A stretch of DNA of 64,000 nt, taken from positions 1 to 64,000 of the forward strand of contig NZ_JAKNTW010000031.1 in the NCBI RefSeq assembly GCF_022213955.1, given 5' to 3'. The stretch comes from Dolomitihabitans soli (GTDB lineage: Bacteria; Actinomycetota; Actinomycetes; Streptosporangiales; Streptosporangiaceae). Both the position numbers and the translations under genes were made by a program. A model generated the notes under the pieces. It made no database searches and was not told where the DNA came from. It saw only the letters and a program-made list of their open reading frames with translations. Of this stretch, positions 36,613-45,851 are shown in pieces (the first letter of the stretch is position 1; every line of letters begins with the position of its first letter).

Positions 36613-37656
36613 GTGGTCGTGAGTCCGAATTCCCAGCGCGCGCCTCGCTCCGCCGCCATCCCCAGCATCCGGGACGTCGCCGCGGCCGCGGGCGTCTCCT
36701 ACCAGACCGTCTCGCGAGTGCTGAACGACTCGCCCCGGGTACGGTCCGAGACGCGAACCGCGGTGCTGGGGGCCATCGAGCGGCTCGGCTTCCGGCCCAG
36801 CCGGGCCGCGCGCGCGCTGAGCCTGGGCCGCGCCCGCGGCATCACCGTCGTGACGTCCAACACCGTGCTGTACGGCTACGCCGCGACGCTGCAGGGGATC
36901 GAGGAGGCCGCCCGCGCCGAGGGCATGGCCATGGGCATCAGGGTCGTGGAGTCGGCCGAGCCCGCCGAGGTGAAACAGACTGTCGACTACGTCAGCGACG
37001 CCAGCGCCGGCGGCGTGGTGGTGATCGCGTTCGACCCGATGGGCACCGCGGTGCTGGAGGCGCTGCCGGAGCATGTGCCCGCCGTCGCGGCGGCCGAGCC
37101 GGCCGCGCCCGACCGGGGGAGGGTGGCGATCGCGCTGGACGAGCGCCGCGCCGCCGCGGATGCCACCGAGCACCTGCTGGCGCTGGGCCATCGCACCGTG
37201 CACCACGTGGCGACCCCGTCCGAGGGCCGCTCCAGCGGCCGGCAGGCGGGCTGGCGCGACGCGCTGGAGCGAGCAGGCGTCGAGGTCCCCGAGGTGCTGA
37301 GCTGCGGCTGGGACATCGGCTCGGCCTACGCGGCCGGGCAGTGGCTGTCCACGCAGGCGCGGACTACGGCCATCCTGTGCGGTAACGACGACATCGCCCA
37401 GGGCGTGCGCCGCGCGTTGTACGACGCCGGCAAGGATGTTCCCGGCGATGTGAGCATCGTCGGTTTCGACGACATCCCGGGTTCGGCGTACTGGACTCCC
37501 GCGCTGACCACCGTGCGGATGGACTTCGCCGGGCTGGGTCAGGCCTGCTATCGGGCGGCCGTGGCGGAGTTGACGGGGCAGGCGCAGCCCGTGCCCGTTC
37601 TCGTGCCGCCGAGCCTCGTGCTGCGCGAGTCCACCGCACCACCGCCGAGTGCCTGA
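36613..37656 (+). CDS. LacI-family regulator of the alpha-galactoside region
   Basis: A 347-residue LacI protein: helix-turn-helix IRDVAAAAGVSYQTVSRVLN at ~18-37, hinge helix FRPSRAARALSLG, then the effector-binding domain with FDDIPGSAYWTPALTTVRMD near the end. GTG 36613 is the first start; GTG 36619 is also possible. It lies between a secreted GH (minus strand) and a GH36/ABC operon (plus strand), and four similar palindromes sit in those two promoters, so it is very likely their repressor. Confidence 0.93.
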   Translation: MVVSPNSQRAPRSAAIPSIRDVAAAAGVSYQTVSRVLNDSPRVRSETRTAVLGAIERLGFRPSRAARALSLGRARGITVVTSNTVLYGYAATLQGIEEAARAEGMAMGIRVVESAEPAEVKQTVDYVSDASAGGVVVIAFDPMGTAVLEALPEHVPAVAAAEPAAPDRGRVAIALDERRAAADATEHLLALGHRTVHHVATPSEGRSSGRQAGWRDALERAGVEVPEVLSCGWDIGSAYAAGQWLSTQARTTAILCGNDDIAQGVRRALYDAGKDVPGDVSIVGFDDIPGSAYWTPALTTVRMDFAGLGQACYRAAVAELTGQAQPVPVLVPPSLVLRESTAPPPSA

Positions 37657-37716
37657 ATGCCGCATTTTCCACATCTGTGCGTAACGATCCGGCAAAGAGC
37701 TCTTCCCCTTGTGTCG

Positions 37717-37757
37717 TGTGGCCGCTCACACTGTCGCCATTGATGTGACCGGTCACA
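37717..37757. promoter_or_regulatory. Pair of LacI-type operators before alpha-galactosidase operon
   Basis: TGTGGCCGCTCACA (37717-37730) and the perfect palindrome TGTGACCGGTCACA (37744-37757), 27 bases apart, 46-87 bases upstream of the GH36 start. They match the pair at 36397-36435. Confidence 0.85.
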
Positions 37758-37803
37758 CCCGCGGATGCCACGTGGCCGGTGCCGCCGTCTTACGAGGAGA
37801 GCC

Positions 37804-39903
37804 GTGATTCCTGCTGACGCCGTCGAGACCCTGCACTGGGGGCACGCAGGCCTCGCCGCCGTGCTGGAGATCCATCCAGATCGCCCGGTGGTGCTGCGCG
37901 AGCTGTCGGCGGGGTCACCGGCGCCGCGGGCCCGGGTGTCGCAACCGCTGGTGGAGATACTCACGCCCGGCGAAGGCCGGGCCAGAGCCTCGCAGCGGTT
38001 GTCGGAGACGGCGCTGGGCTGCCGCCTGCGCTACGCGGGCGCCGACCAGTCCAGCACCGGCGACTGGCATGAGCTGCGCGTCCGCATGCGCGACGAGGCG
38101 TCCAGGCTCGACGTGGAACTGCTCTTGCGTTCTCACGACGGAGTACCGGCCGTGCAGGCTCAGGTCCAGGTGACCAACGGCGGCGACGAGCCGGTCCTGC
38201 TCCTCGCCGTCACCTCCTTCGCCGCGGCCTTCCTGGGACGGCCGGTGAGCGAGCTCGACATCCTGCACGCCGACAGCGAATGGCTGGGCGAGAACCGCTG
38301 GACCAGACAGCCGCTGAGCGAGCACGTCGCCGACCTCGCCCTGGCCGGGCACGGCCAGCACGGGCGCGGCGCCTTCGCGCTGACCAGCTCCGGCACCTGG
38401 TCCAGCGGGCAGCACGTGCCGATGGGCGGGCTGACCGACCGGCGCACCGGCCAGACCTGGCTGTGGCAGATCGAGCACAACGGCCCCTGGCGCTGGGAAG
38501 CCGGAGATCGGCTGGACGGCGCCTACGTCGCCCTGTCGGGACCGACCGACATCGACCACCAGTGGAGCGAACTGCTCACTCCCGGGAAGTCGTTCACGAC
38601 CGTGCCCGTCTCCATCGCCGTCTCCGGCGACGGCGTGGAGGCCGCCGCGGCGGCCCTGACCGCACACCGCCGCGCACTGCTGCGCCCCCACCCCGACCGG
38701 GCCGCGCTACCAGTCGTGTTCAACGACTACATGAACACGCTGATGGGCGACCCGACGACGGACAAGCTCCTGCCCCTCATCGACGCCGCGGCGGCGACCG
38801 GGGCGGAGGTCTTCTGTGTCGACGCCGGCTGGTACGACGACGACGGCGACTGGTGGGACAGCGTCGGAGAGTGGCAGCCCTCCCAGACCCGCTTCCCCCG
38901 CGGGCTGCAGGAGGTCCTGGCCCGCATCGCCGGCCACGGCATGACCGCCGGTCTCTGGCTGGAACCCGAGGTGATCGGCGTGCGCAGTCCGATGGCCGAC
39001 AAACTGCCCGCCGAGGCGTTCCTCCAGCGCGGCGGCGTGCGCGTCACCGAACACGGCCGCTACCACCTGGACCTGCGCCACCCGGCCGCCGTCGCCCACC
39101 TCGACCAGGTGGTGGACCGGCTGGTGGGAGAGCTCGGCGTCGGCTACTTCAAGCTCGACTACAACATCAACCCCGGCGCGGGCACCGACCAGGACGCCAC
39201 CTCCGTCGGCGCCGGCCTGCTCGCCCACAACCGGGCCCACCTGGCCTGGCTGGACGGAGTCCTGGACCGGCACCCCCACCTCGTGCTGGAGAACTGCGGC
39301 TCCGGCGCGATGCGCATGGACTACGCGCTGCTGACCCGCCTGCAGTTGCAGTCCACCAGCGACCAGCAGGACTTCCTGCGCTACCCGCCGATCGCGGTCG
39401 CCGCACCGCTGGCCCTGTTGCCCGAGCAGGCCGCCAACTGGGCCTACCCCCAGCCCGGAATGACGGACGAGGAGATCGTCTTCACCCTGTGCACCGGCAT
39501 CCTGGGCCGCCTCTACCTGTCCGGCAACCTGCACCGGATGAGCGGCCCCCAGCTCGACCTGGTCAAGGACGGAGTCCGGCGCCACCAGAGCCTTCGCGCC
39601 GACCTGACCCGGGCGACGCCGTGCTGGCCGCTCGGCCTGCCCGGCTGGGACGACCCCTGGCTCGCCCTCGGCCTGCGCACCGAGGAGAGTACGCACGTGG
39701 GCATCTGGCGACGGCCGCCCGCACCGCAGGGCGCCGTCCTGTCACTTCCCCACCTCGCCGGCCACGACCTGCACGTCGAGACGGCCTACCCCGCCGAGCC
39801 GGGCGGCTGGTCGTACGAGTGGAACCCGCAGCAGGCCGAGCTGACCCTCACCAGCACCGTCTCCGGGCCAAGCGCTCGCATCCTCCGGCTCCGCCCGCTC
39901 TGA
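37804..39903 (+). CDS. Alpha-galactosidase, GH36
   Basis: A 699-residue GH36 enzyme that removes terminal alpha-galactosyl residues from melibiose, raffinose-type sugars or galactomannan pieces. The beta-sandwich N-domain is followed by the barrel with CVDAGWYDDDGDWW and the nucleophile Asp452 in YFKLDYN (usually KWDYN; here Leu replaces Trp); the acid/base is Asp520 in STSDQQD, followed by LLPEQAANWAYPQP and SGNLHRMS. GTG 37804 follows GAGGAG. No signal peptide is seen, so it is cytosolic. It heads an operon with a sugar ABC importer and has two LacI operators upstream. Confidence 0.93.
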   Translation: MIPADAVETLHWGHAGLAAVLEIHPDRPVVLRELSAGSPAPRARVSQPLVEILTPGEGRARASQRLSETALGCRLRYAGADQSSTGDWHELRVRMRDEASRLDVELLLRSHDGVPAVQAQVQVTNGGDEPVLLLAVTSFAAAFLGRPVSELDILHADSEWLGENRWTRQPLSEHVADLALAGHGQHGRGAFALTSSGTWSSGQHVPMGGLTDRRTGQTWLWQIEHNGPWRWEAGDRLDGAYVALSGPTDIDHQWSELLTPGKSFTTVPVSIAVSGDGVEAAAAALTAHRRALLRPHPDRAALPVVFNDYMNTLMGDPTTDKLLPLIDAAAATGAEVFCVDAGWYDDDGDWWDSVGEWQPSQTRFPRGLQEVLARIAGHGMTAGLWLEPEVIGVRSPMADKLPAEAFLQRGGVRVTEHGRYHLDLRHPAAVAHLDQVVDRLVGELGVGYFKLDYNINPGAGTDQDATSVGAGLLAHNRAHLAWLDGVLDRHPHLVLENCGSGAMRMDYALLTRLQLQSTSDQQDFLRYPPIAVAAPLALLPEQAANWAYPQPGMTDEEIVFTLCTGILGRLYLSGNLHRMSGPQLDLVKDGVRRHQSLRADLTRATPCWPLGLPGWDDPWLALGLRTEESTHVGIWRRPPAPQGAVLSLPHLAGHDLHVETAYPAEPGGWSYEWNPQQAELTLTSTVSGPSARILRLRPL

Positions 39904-39943
39904 CCCCCCCGACCCCTCTGACCCTTCGACGAAGGACATCACC

Positions 39944-41275
39944 GTGAGCCTCGCACCACGCGCCCTCACCTCGATCGCCGTCGCGGCGACCGCACTCGCA
40001 GCCCTTGCCGCCTGCAGCGACCCCGCCTCCGGACCCGCGATGCCGCCCACGGCCGGCGCCGCCACGGCCTGGCCCTCACCCACCACCCGGCTGGACGGTG
40101 TCACGCTCACCATCTGGGCCGCCCAGAACAGCAACACCATGCCCAAGCAGGTGACCGACGCCTTCACCCAGGCCACCGGCGCCAAGGTCGAGGTCGTCAC
40201 CATCCCCGACCCGTACGAGCAGGGCGTGCAGACAAAGGTGGCCACCGGCGACAAGCCGGACCTGGCCTTCTGGCAGCCGACGGCGTCGATGCTCACCGCC
40301 CTCAACGCCCGCGCCAACCTTCAGCCGCTCGACGGCGCCCCCTGGATCTCCTCCCTGTCGCCCGAGCTGCGCGACATCACGGGCCTGCTGGGCAAGACCC
40401 GGTACGCCGCCCTCGTCACCAGTCCCGCCGTCGAGGGCGTCTACTACAACAAGGAGGTGTTCGCGGCCAACGGCGTCGAGCAGACACCGAAGAACTTCGA
40501 CGAACTGGTCGAACTCGCCCGCACGCTCAAGGGCAAGGGCGTCACCCCCTTCTTCGAGATGGCCGGAGACAAGTGGGCCACCCAGTGGTGGGTGCAGGTC
40601 CAGCTCGCCGACGCCGCCCGCGACGGGCTGTGGGAGCGGGTCAACACCGGTAAGGAGACGTTCGAGGACAAGACGATCCTGGACGCGATCAAGAAGTACC
40701 GGGCGCTGATCGACGAAGGCCTGTTCAACGCCGATATCAAGACCGCGAAGTTCGAGGATCAGGGCGAGGCGCTGCTGTCCGGCAAGGCCGCCATGGCCGT
40801 ACAGGTGAACTCGTTCTTCGGCCAGCTCCAGGCCAAAGCCGACACCGCGACCCTGGACAAGAAGATCGGCTTCTTCCCGATCTCCCCATCGGGCAACGTC
40901 GGGACCTTCATCCCCGACCAGTCCAACGCATTGGTCGCCTTCCGCACCGGTGACGCCAAGCGGGAAACCGCCGCCCGGCAACTGCTCGCGTACTGGATGG
41001 GCCCCGGCTACGCCGGCTTCGCCGCCGACCGTAAGACCGTCTCGTTGCGCGCCGACGTGCCCACCCCCGACGGAGTGCCGCAGGCGCTGGCCGACGTGCA
41101 CGCCTCGCTAGGCCAGGCGGTCGGCTCGATGCAGGCGCTGGCCGTGGCCAACCCCGACCTGTACCTCAACCTGGCCGACATGATCACCGGCAGCCTGACG
41201 CCCGAGCAGGTGGCCGCCGCCACCCAGAAGCAGTTCGCCCAGCTCGCCAAGGCGGCCGGAGCCACCGGCTTCTGA
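39944..41275 (+). CDS. Sugar-binding lipoprotein of ABC importer
   Basis: A 443-residue solute-binding lipoprotein. The signal peptide ends in LAAC with Cys24 as the lipidation site. Family 1 features are visible: LTIWAAQNSNTMPKQVTDAF, GDKPDLAFWQP, VEGVYYNKEVFAANG, and FDELVELARTLKGKG. It is 40 bases after the alpha-galactosidase and precedes two permeases, so the substrate is expected to be an alpha-galactoside. Confidence 0.93.
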   Translation: MSLAPRALTSIAVAATALAALAACSDPASGPAMPPTAGAATAWPSPTTRLDGVTLTIWAAQNSNTMPKQVTDAFTQATGAKVEVVTIPDPYEQGVQTKVATGDKPDLAFWQPTASMLTALNARANLQPLDGAPWISSLSPELRDITGLLGKTRYAALVTSPAVEGVYYNKEVFAANGVEQTPKNFDELVELARTLKGKGVTPFFEMAGDKWATQWWVQVQLADAARDGLWERVNTGKETFEDKTILDAIKKYRALIDEGLFNADIKTAKFEDQGEALLSGKAAMAVQVNSFFGQLQAKADTATLDKKIGFFPISPSGNVGTFIPDQSNALVAFRTGDAKRETAARQLLAYWMGPGYAGFAADRKTVSLRADVPTPDGVPQALADVHASLGQAVGSMQALAVANPDLYLNLADMITGSLTPEQVAAATQKQFAQLAKAAGATGF

Positions 41276-41335
41276 CTTCGTCCCGCCGGCGGGAGGCAGC
41301 CGCCTCCCGCCGCCCACACCACCGAGGAGCCGTCC

Positions 41336-42283
41336 GTGCCGCCCGGTCAGGAGACGCTCACCCGCCCATCCACCGAACGCCGCGCCCCCGCCCGACGGCG
41401 CACGCCCGTGAAGATCGGGCAGAACCGAACCCATCCGATGTGGTTCCTGGCGCCGGCCTTCGCGATCCTGTTCGTCTTCTTCTTCCTGCCGACGCTGTTC
41501 AACTTCATCTACGCCTTCACCGACTGGTCCAGCTTCAAAAGCGACATCCGCCCCGTGGGCTTCGACAACTTCAGCTACCTGCTGTCGGACGGAACGCTGT
41601 TCAGCGCGCTGCGCATCACCGTCGTCTACGCCGCCCTGGTCGCGTTGTTCCAGAACTTGTTCGGCTTCGGCCTGGCCGTACTGCTGGAGAAGGACACCTG
41701 GCTCAACCGGGTGGCACGCCTGTTCTTCCTCATCCCCGTCCTCATGTCCGCCCTGGCCGTCGGCTATATCTTCCAAGCCCTGCTCAAGCCGGACGGCAGC
41801 CTCAACGACCTGCTGTCGGCGCTGACCGGGCAGCAGGTGAACATCGCCTGGCTGGGCAGCACCACCTGGACCCTCGTCCTGGCCGCGATCATCCACGCCT
41901 GGAAATGGATGGGCCTGTCCATGCTCATCTACCTCGCCGGGCTCAAAACCGTGCCCGAGGACGTCACCGAGGCCGCCAAGATGGACGGCGCGTCCAGCTG
42001 GCAGGCATTCTGGTCGATCCGCTTCCCGCTGCTCGCCCCCGCCATCACCTTCAACGTCGCCACCGCGCTGCTCGGCTCGATGAACGGCTTCGACATCGTC
42101 CAGGCGCTCACCGGCGGCGGCCCCGCGCGCAGCACGGAGATCCTCAACATCTTCATCTACCGCACCTTCGGCCAGGGCCTGTTCGCCCAGGCCACCACCA
42201 TGAGCCTGGTCCTGTTCCTCATGGTCGCCCTGCTGGCCTTCCCGGTCATCCGCATTCTGCGCAAGAGGGAGCAGATCCTGTGA
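41336..42283 (+). CDS. Sugar ABC transporter permease, MalF type
   Basis: A 315-residue permease starting at GTG 41336 with GAGGAG upstream. It has six helices (first WFLAPAFAILFVFFFLPTLF), the loop AFTDWSSF, the EAA motif (VTEAAKMDGASS) and TGGGPARSTEILN near the end. Its stop overlaps the start of the second permease by four bases (GTGA). Confidence 0.93.
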   Translation: MPPGQETLTRPSTERRAPARRRTPVKIGQNRTHPMWFLAPAFAILFVFFFLPTLFNFIYAFTDWSSFKSDIRPVGFDNFSYLLSDGTLFSALRITVVYAALVALFQNLFGFGLAVLLEKDTWLNRVARLFFLIPVLMSALAVGYIFQALLKPDGSLNDLLSALTGQQVNIAWLGSTTWTLVLAAIIHAWKWMGLSMLIYLAGLKTVPEDVTEAAKMDGASSWQAFWSIRFPLLAPAITFNVATALLGSMNGFDIVQALTGGGPARSTEILNIFIYRTFGQGLFAQATTMSLVLFLMVALLAFPVIRILRKREQIL

Positions 42284-43155
42284 CCGTCCCCGTCTTCGGC
42301 GCCCCCGCCCGGCACCGCGTCCCGGTGCACCGCCCACGCGGCCTCGCCGCCCGGTTGCGGCCCTTCGCCGTCGTCGCCCTCGTCGTGCTGGTCATGGGCG
42401 TGCCGTTGTGGCTGGTCGTCGTGACCGCCGCCAAGTCGCAGAGCGAAGCCCTGTCCCCGGACCTGTCCCTGCCCTCGCACTGGCACCTGTGGGACAACCT
42501 GGCCCAGGTATGGCAGCAGGGCGAGATCCCGGGCGCCTTCCTCGGCAGCCTGCTGGTCGTCGCGCCGTCGGTGGCCCTGGTGCTGACGCTCGGCTCGATG
42601 GCGTCCTGGATCCTCGCCCGGCGTGCCGGCAGGATTAATGCCGTGCTGTACGCGCTGGCCATAAGCGGCATCGTGCTGCCGCCCGCCGTCATCACGATCG
42701 TGCTCCTGCTGCGCCAGCTCGGCCTGGCCGGCAGCCCTGCCGGCATGATCGGCGTCTACGTCGGCATCTACCTGTCCACGGTCATCTTCTTCGTGACCGG
42801 CTTCGTGCGCACCGTGCCGCTGTCGCTGGAGGAGGCCGCCCGCATGGACGGCGCGGGCCCGGTGCGGGTGTTCGTCTCCGTCATCCTGCCCCTGCTGCGC
42901 CCGGTGCTGGCCACCGCGACCATCCTCATCTGCCTGTACGTCTGGAACGACGTCTTCTACGCCTTCTTCGTCGTCGGCGGGCGCCTGGACACGCTGCCGC
43001 TGAACCTCTTCCAGGTCGCCAACGCCGGCCTCTACCTCAACAACTGGCACCTGATCTTCGCTTACATCATCCTGATGAGCCTCCCCCTGCTGATCGTCTT
43101 CGCCGTCGCCCAACGAAAGATCATCTCCGGCATCACCGGGGGCGCCGTGAAGTGA
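42280..43155 (+). CDS. Sugar ABC transporter permease, MalG type
   Basis: A 291-residue permease. GTG 42280 overlaps the previous stop and has GAGGGAG upstream. The EAA loop is LEEAARMDGAGPV, followed by ILPLLRPVLATATI, and the C-terminus ends KIISGITGGAVK, a usual MalG ending. No ATPase is encoded nearby, which again implies a shared MsiK-type ATPase. Confidence 0.93.
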   Translation: MTVPVFGAPARHRVPVHRPRGLAARLRPFAVVALVVLVMGVPLWLVVVTAAKSQSEALSPDLSLPSHWHLWDNLAQVWQQGEIPGAFLGSLLVVAPSVALVLTLGSMASWILARRAGRINAVLYALAISGIVLPPAVITIVLLLRQLGLAGSPAGMIGVYVGIYLSTVIFFVTGFVRTVPLSLEEAARMDGAGPVRVFVSVILPLLRPVLATATILICLYVWNDVFYAFFVVGGRLDTLPLNLFQVANAGLYLNNWHLIFAYIILMSLPLLIVFAVAQRKIISGITGGAVK

Positions 43156-43881
43156 ACCCGGCCTCTCCGATCCATCCGAGCGCGTGGCGCTGGTTCCCTG
43201 AGCACTCTGACGGGTGTGGGGCCATCGGAAACAGCACCGGCAGACGGGGTGCGTCGCGGTGGCGGCTGGGTAGCGAAGGACATGAACCGGGCACCAGGCA
43301 TGGTGGTGTGGCACGCGAAGGAACAACTTCCTACTGTCCTTCATCATGCTGTCCGACCAGGACAAATACCCCATCACTCTGGGCCTGTACACATTCATGG
43401 GCAAGGGCGCGGGGGAGGGCGATCTGTACTCGCTGGTCATCGCGGGGTCGGCCGTGGCCGTCATCCCGCTGATCATTCTCGTCCTGGTCCTGCAGCGCTT
43501 CTGGCGCGCGGATCTCCTCGCGGGCGGACTCAAAGGGTGACCTGGTCACCGTTGTCTGAAAAGGGATCTGGGCGAGTGCTACTTGGCGAGCGGTGTCACC
43601 GCGATCCTGTCGACGATGGGGGCGTACGTCGGTTCCGGAGTTGCGGGCATAGCGCGGGAAAGCGCGGCTGGAGACCTGGACCCGGATGCGGTCAGCTCGC
43701 AGGTGCCGCGCACCTCTACCGCAGCGGGCTGCACTATGTTATCCGTTTACATCATGGAAAGACTTCTTTGACCGAAATATCCTGATAGCTGGTTCGTGTC
43801 GGGAGGACAGATCCACCATCGTGTGCCGGCCCGATCGCGAGGGCGGCCGGGCGTGATCTGAGTGAAGTGGACGAGGTGGAG
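43156..43881. other. Degenerate region between the galactoside and IclR/ABC regions
   Basis: About 725 bases. It contains the permease remnant listed separately. The stretch 43541-43740 has no recognisable gene. AT-rich sequence at 43735-43790 probably holds the promoter of the IclR gene. The mixture suggests a junction left by deletion or insertion of catabolic genes. Confidence 0.4.
43322..43540 (+). pseudogene. C-terminal remnant of a MalG-type sugar permease
   Basis: The frame starting at 43322 reads NNFLLSFIMLSDQDKYPITL, then a glycine-rich loop and a last helix (AVAVIPLIILVLVLQRFW) ending ADLLAGGLKG. This is the last ~70 residues of a MalG-type permease. The first ~220 residues are missing, and upstream sequence in that frame is unrelated. 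It differs from the intact permease just upstream, so it is debris of another sugar importer. Confidence 0.75.
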
Positions 43882-44676
43882 ATGGCGAACGAGCGCCGGT
43901 CCGTCCTGCAACGGGCCCTGCGGATCCTGGACACATGCAGGGGTGCCGAAGGCGGCCTGTGCCTGTCCGAGCTCAGCCGCCGCTCCGGCGTGCCGCTCAC
44001 CACGACGCATCGGATCGTGGCGGAGCTGCACGAGTGGGGAGCGCTCGAACGCGACGGCTCGGGCGACTACCGGATCGGGCTGTGGCTGTGGGAGGTGGCG
44101 GCCCTTGCACCCCGGTCGATGGGCCTGCAACGCATCGCTCTGCCGTTCATGCAGGATCTCTTCGAGACCACGCACCGCGGTGTGCACCTGGCGGTGCGCG
44201 AGAAGGACCAGGTCGTCTTCGTCGAGCGCTTCGTCAGCCCGGAGACGGCCAGTGAGCGCCCGCGGGTGGGCGGCCGGTATGCCATGCACGCGACCGCGGT
44301 CGGGCTGGTGCTGCTCGCGTACGCACCGCCTGAGCTGCAGGAAGAGGTGATCGGCGGGCCGCTGGTGTCCTATACCTCGCGGACCTATTCCAGCGAGCGC
44401 GAGCTGCGGCAGGTGCTCGCCGAGGTCCGCCGATCCGGCTACGCCGTCAGCGACAGGCAGATCAGCACCGTCTACACCTCGGTCGCCGCGCCCATCTTCG
44501 GCCCCGGCGACACGGCCGTCGCGGCGCTCTCGCTGATCGTGCCGCACACCGAGTCGCACGGGCCGAGCCTTCCGCACCTGGTCCAGGCCACCGCACGGGG
44601 GATCTCGCGTGCCCTGGGAGCGACCCTCAGGCGATCTCGCCCGGAGATGCCTTCCGATATGCGGAAAGGTAGGTAG
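43882..44676 (+). CDS. IclR-family regulator (copy 1)
   Basis: A 264-residue IclR regulator: winged helix-turn-helix at the N-terminus (LCLSELSRRSGVPLTTTHRI) and effector domain (MQDLFETTHRGVHLAVREKD, GGRYAMHATAVGLVLLA). ATG 43882 follows GAGGTGGAG; GTG 43867 is an alternative. It is close to the IclR protein at 54595-55377: both share GALERD-x2-GDY-x-IGL-x-LWEVAALAPR and AVSDRQI. It precedes the ABC/dehydratase operon by 84 bases in the same direction and probably regulates it. Confidence 0.93.
   Translation: MANERRSVLQRALRILDTCRGAEGGLCLSELSRRSGVPLTTTHRIVAELHEWGALERDGSGDYRIGLWLWEVAALAPRSMGLQRIALPFMQDLFETTHRGVHLAVREKDQVVFVERFVSPETASERPRVGGRYAMHATAVGLVLLAYAPPELQEEVIGGPLVSYTSRTYSSERELRQVLAEVRRSGYAVSDRQISTVYTSVAAPIFGPGDTAVAALSLIVPHTESHGPSLPHLVQATARGISRALGATLRRSRPEMPSDMRKGR
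44652..44666. promoter_or_regulatory. IclR-type palindrome TTCC-N7-GGAA (site 1)
   Basis: TTCCGATATGCGGAA, a 15-base near-perfect palindrome inside the 3' end of the IclR gene and 95 bases upstream of the ABC binding-protein gene. A second TTCC-N7-GGAA site is found before the Rieske oxygenase gene (54573-54587). The size and symmetry fit IclR binding sites. Being inside coding sequence lowers confidence. Confidence 0.4.
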
Positions 44677-44696
44677 CGGGTTACGGGGATGTGGCG

Positions 44697-44710
44697 CGAA
44701 TCTCAATTCG
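44697..44710. promoter_or_regulatory. Short inverted repeat before ABC/dehydratase operon
   Basis: CGAAT (44697-44701) and ATTCG (44706-44710) flank CTCA, 50 bases upstream of the binding-protein start. It could be a regulatory site; no matching copy was seen elsewhere. Confidence 0.3.
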
Positions 44711-44760
44711 TCGGCTACGGGGTGTGAAGCTGACCAGACCCAAATCTAGGAGGACAAATC

Positions 44761-45828
44761 GTGCCTTCCGTCAAATTCACCTCGACCCCCCTAAGTCGTA
44801 GGTCCTTCCTCAGGCGTTCCGCCTTCGCCATGGCCGCCGCGACCGCGGGATCCTCGCTGCTGACAGCGTGTGGCTCGGACGCCGCGAGCGGGGGCGACAG
44901 CGAGAAAGTCACGTTCCTGAGCTATCTGCCGCTGGAAACCCTCTCGCTCGCCCCCGAACTGCTCGCCGTGGTGGGCGGCCACTTCAAGAAGCACGGGCTC
45001 GACGTCACGTTGCAGCCGGTGAAGGGGTCGCCCCAGGCCATGCAGACGCTGCTGTCAGGTGTCGCGCCCATCACCCGCGTGGGCCAAATCGACGTCATGA
45101 CCGCCATCGCGGAGTCCGGTCAGCCGCTGCTCACCATCGGCGCCCTCAGCCGGGGCTCGTCCCTGCGCTTCGTCTACAGCAAGAAGAATCACCCGCTGGA
45201 GAAGCCCGAGGATCTCCTCGGCCAGACGATGGGGGTCCCCTCCGAGGGAGGGACGAGCGACAAGGTGGTCTCGCTCGTGCTGGCCAACGCCGGGCTCGAC
45301 CCGGCGAAGACCAAGCGCCAGGTCGTCGGGCTCACCCCCGGCACGTTCAACCTGGTGGAACAGGGCCGTCTGGTCGGCTACGTGGTCAGCATCGACACCG
45401 CCAACATCCTCACAGCCCAGAACGCCGATGTCGGCCTTTTCAACCCGGGTGAGACCGTCAAGTCGGATGTGCAGGTCTACGTCACGAGCAAGGACGCGTT
45501 CAAAAAGGACGCGGGAGTCCTTGAGGCGTTCATGGCGGGAATCCACGACTCGTTGGCCGCGATGGTGGCCGATGAATCGCTGGAGGAGACCATCAAGCAA
45601 CTGCGTAGCAAGTACTCCTTCGCCACCCTCGACGACGACAAGCTCGCCAAGGCGAGCCTGACCATGCTGCGCAGGACCTGGACCGGCGGAGACTCGAGCA
45701 AGCCGTTGCTCGTCACCGACAAGGCGGCATGGGCGGCCGGTTACGGGGAGCTGACCGCGGCGCGGGTCGCCAAGGCGGGCGGCGACCCCGCCTCCTGGTT
45801 CGACAACGGCCTGCTGCCCAAGGCGTGA
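44761..45828 (+). CDS. Substrate-binding lipoprotein, NitT/TauT/SsuA type
   Basis: A 355-residue NMT1/THI5-like binding protein. It has a twin-arginine signal (LSRRSFLRRSAFAMAAA) and lipobox LLTAC with Cys37. GTG 44761 has AGGAGG upstream. The body shows the family pattern of two alpha/beta lobes (FKKHGLDVTLQPVKGSPQAM, DLLGQTMGVPSEGGTSD). Relatives bind sulfonates, nitrate, pyrimidine precursors, aromatic acids or other small molecules. The ATPase, permease and a set of catabolic enzymes follow in the same operon, so the ligand should be the substrate of those enzymes. Confidence 0.9.
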   Translation: MPSVKFTSTPLSRRSFLRRSAFAMAAATAGSSLLTACGSDAASGGDSEKVTFLSYLPLETLSLAPELLAVVGGHFKKHGLDVTLQPVKGSPQAMQTLLSGVAPITRVGQIDVMTAIAESGQPLLTIGALSRGSSLRFVYSKKNHPLEKPEDLLGQTMGVPSEGGTSDKVVSLVLANAGLDPAKTKRQVVGLTPGTFNLVEQGRLVGYVVSIDTANILTAQNADVGLFNPGETVKSDVQVYVTSKDAFKKDAGVLEAFMAGIHDSLAAMVADESLEETIKQLRSKYSFATLDDDKLAKASLTMLRRTWTGGDSSKPLLVTDKAAWAAGYGELTAARVAKAGGDPASWFDNGLLPKA

Positions 45829-45851
45829 GCCAGATGGATCAAAGGAGTCAG

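Noticed and set aside
43583-43771. 62-codon plus-strand frame before the IclR gene
   Set aside because: No ribosome-binding site and composition not clearly coding; treated as part of the degenerate region.
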